Positions 63,080 to 64,000 of a stretch of DNA of 64,000 bases are shown here, piece by piece; position 1 is the stretch's first letter; every line of letters begins with the position of its first letter. The notes beneath the pieces were generated by a model that ran no database searches, was not told the DNA's origin, and saw only the letters and a program-made list of their open reading frames with translations. Source of the stretch: Halotia branconii CENA392 (GTDB taxonomy: Bacteria; Cyanobacteriota; Cyanobacteriia; Cyanobacteriales; Nostocaceae); assembly GCF_029953635.1 (NCBI RefSeq), contig NZ_CP124543.1, positions 4,691,455 through 4,755,454 of the forward strand, written 5' to 3'. A program made the translations under genes and the position numbers.

Positions 63080-63260
63080 TGTTTTTCTTCTAAAATAGGT
63101 AGGCAAATTTATTTGTATATTTACTAGCTAGGCATTTATAGCAGTTCCCAATTACATGAGGTACATAGCCACTAACCCCTAGCCCCTAGCTCCTAGTCCC
63201 TGAACTCAAAGAGACATATCTCACTACAACGATAAGCGCTACATTTCGTACAAATACTTA

Positions 63261-64000
63261 TTACTTTTCCAAAAAATCAACCACTACTTTTAATACTTCT
63301 TCCGGCATTTGATTAACCATCCAAAGGTTTCCACCTTCTAGTTGGATTCTTTGACTATGAGGAATCACTTCTTGAAGCCAAGATTGATTTTCAGCTTTGG
63401 CTAAACCAGCTTTTTCTAATGGTTCTAATGCCTGATCTCCTGACAAAATCAGGGTCGGGCATTTAATTAAGCGAAATCTTTCTTGGGCAGAAAGACAGTA
63501 GTTTGCCACAGCTACACCAGGATATACAGGAGAGTTAAAAGCCTTTAAATCATCCAAAACGCAACGATGATTTAACTCTTCCGTGCCGACGTAACTGACA
63601 CGAGCTAACCATCTTTCCATTAAATGGGAGCCATCTTCTTTAATTTGATACCCTTGAGAATAACTCTTGAAAATCTTGTCTTTTTCCTCTTCGTCAAACC
63701 CAATTACATTACAGAGAATAAGTTTGTCAACTCGTTCTGGATAGGTTGCTGCCATTTCTCCGGCAATATAACCTCCTGTAAGACTACCGAAAATGCTCGT
63801 CTTTTTGATGCCTAATTCGTCCAAAAGTGCGATCGCAGTTTTAGCATAGTCTTTAACTGAATAAACTCTGGGGGGTTTGTCAGAATCACCTAATCCCATT
63901 AAATCCATTGCAATTACTAATTTTTTGGCAGCCAAAATAGGCATCAATTCTTGAAATTCGTCGCTACTGCGAGGAGTCATGTGCAGTAAAAGTATGGGTT
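63261..64000 (-). CDS. alpha/beta-hydrolase-fold protein, cut by window edge
   Basis: The frame is open through the window end (PILLLHMTPRSSDEF), so the N-terminus is missing. It is paralogous to 3618-4433 over its whole length (MDLMGLGDSDKPP, SHLMERWLARVSYVGTEELN). The nucleophile elbow is GSLTGG (Leu at the Ser position), and the segment before PEEV reads GGNLWMVNQM, without the usual His. The acidic residue region is LSGDQALEP. Like its paralogue it lacks a canonical triad; role unknown. Confidence 0.75.
   Translation of the reverse strand, partial: PILLLHMTPRSSDEFQELMPILAAKKLVIAMDLMGLGDSDKPPRVYSVKDYAKTAIALLDELGIKKTSIFGSLTGGYIAGEMAATYPERVDKLILCNVIGFDEEEKDKIFKSYSQGYQIKEDGSHLMERWLARVSYVGTEELNHRCVLDDLKAFNSPVYPGVAVANYCLSAQERFRLIKCPTLILSGDQALEPLEKAGLAKAENQSWLQEVIPHSQRIQLEGGNLWMVNQMPEEVLKVVVDFLEK

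Overview
The window looks like a piece of the genome of a filamentous, heterocyst-type cyanobacterium (Nostocales). Grounds: many GCGATCGC-type palindromes, AT-rich coding sequence, DUF3598, DUF928 and CHAT/TPR proteins, a CHASE2-kinase, NACHT genes with pentapeptide or WD40 tails, and a heavy load of IS elements and short inverted-repeat elements. No rRNA, tRNA or CRISPR array was seen.

Layout. 0-4.5 kb: housekeeping-like genes (TPR fragment, DUF3598, histidyl-tRNA synthetase, a DUF433/DUF5615 toxin-antitoxin pair, RidA, an alpha/beta-hydrolase-fold protein). 4.5-9.9 kb: a MITE, a broken higB with intact higA, an 11 x 21-bp minisatellite, a second MITE type, and a large NACHT-pentapeptide-repeat NTPase. 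10-25.6 kb: a plasmid- or ICE-like accessory region broken by insertion sequences (ISAzo13-like, IS4/IS701-like and two IS630 copies). It holds a truncated ParA-like ATPase, a strawberry-notch-like helicase fragment, an HNH nuclease, a P63C-type protein, an RNA ligase-like protein and several unassigned genes. 26-33.6 kb: an HlyC-type lysine acyltransferase beside a 2354-residue RTX protein ending in a pancreatic-lipase-type domain. 34-36.4 kb: second copy of the IS4/IS701-like element, inside another transposase gene. 37.6-53.5 kb: a co-oriented surface and signalling cluster with an FHA protein, an FHA-flavoprotein fusion, DUF928, a two-partner-secretion exoprotein and its transporter, a CHAT protease-like protein and a CHASE2 Ser/Thr kinase. 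53.6-59.2 kb: a REase-like/NACHT/WD40 gene broken by IS630 and one in-frame stop. 59.5-64 kb: second DUF433/DUF5615 pair, second complete ISAzo13-like element, a BKACE-family gene and a second alpha/beta-hydrolase-fold gene cut by the window edge.

How genes may work together. HlyC and the RTX-lipase form a candidate acyl-activated secreted enzyme, with no type I transporter in the window. The TPS pair, CHAT protein, kinase and FHA proteins form a plausible phospho-signalling and surface-protein neighbourhood. The two NACHT proteins resemble NLR-like conflict proteins, one intact and one dead. RidA, BKACE and two hydrolase-fold paralogues sit at opposite ends of the window, and the sequence between them is rich in mobile DNA. 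All functions are inferred from motifs read by eye; no database search was run.
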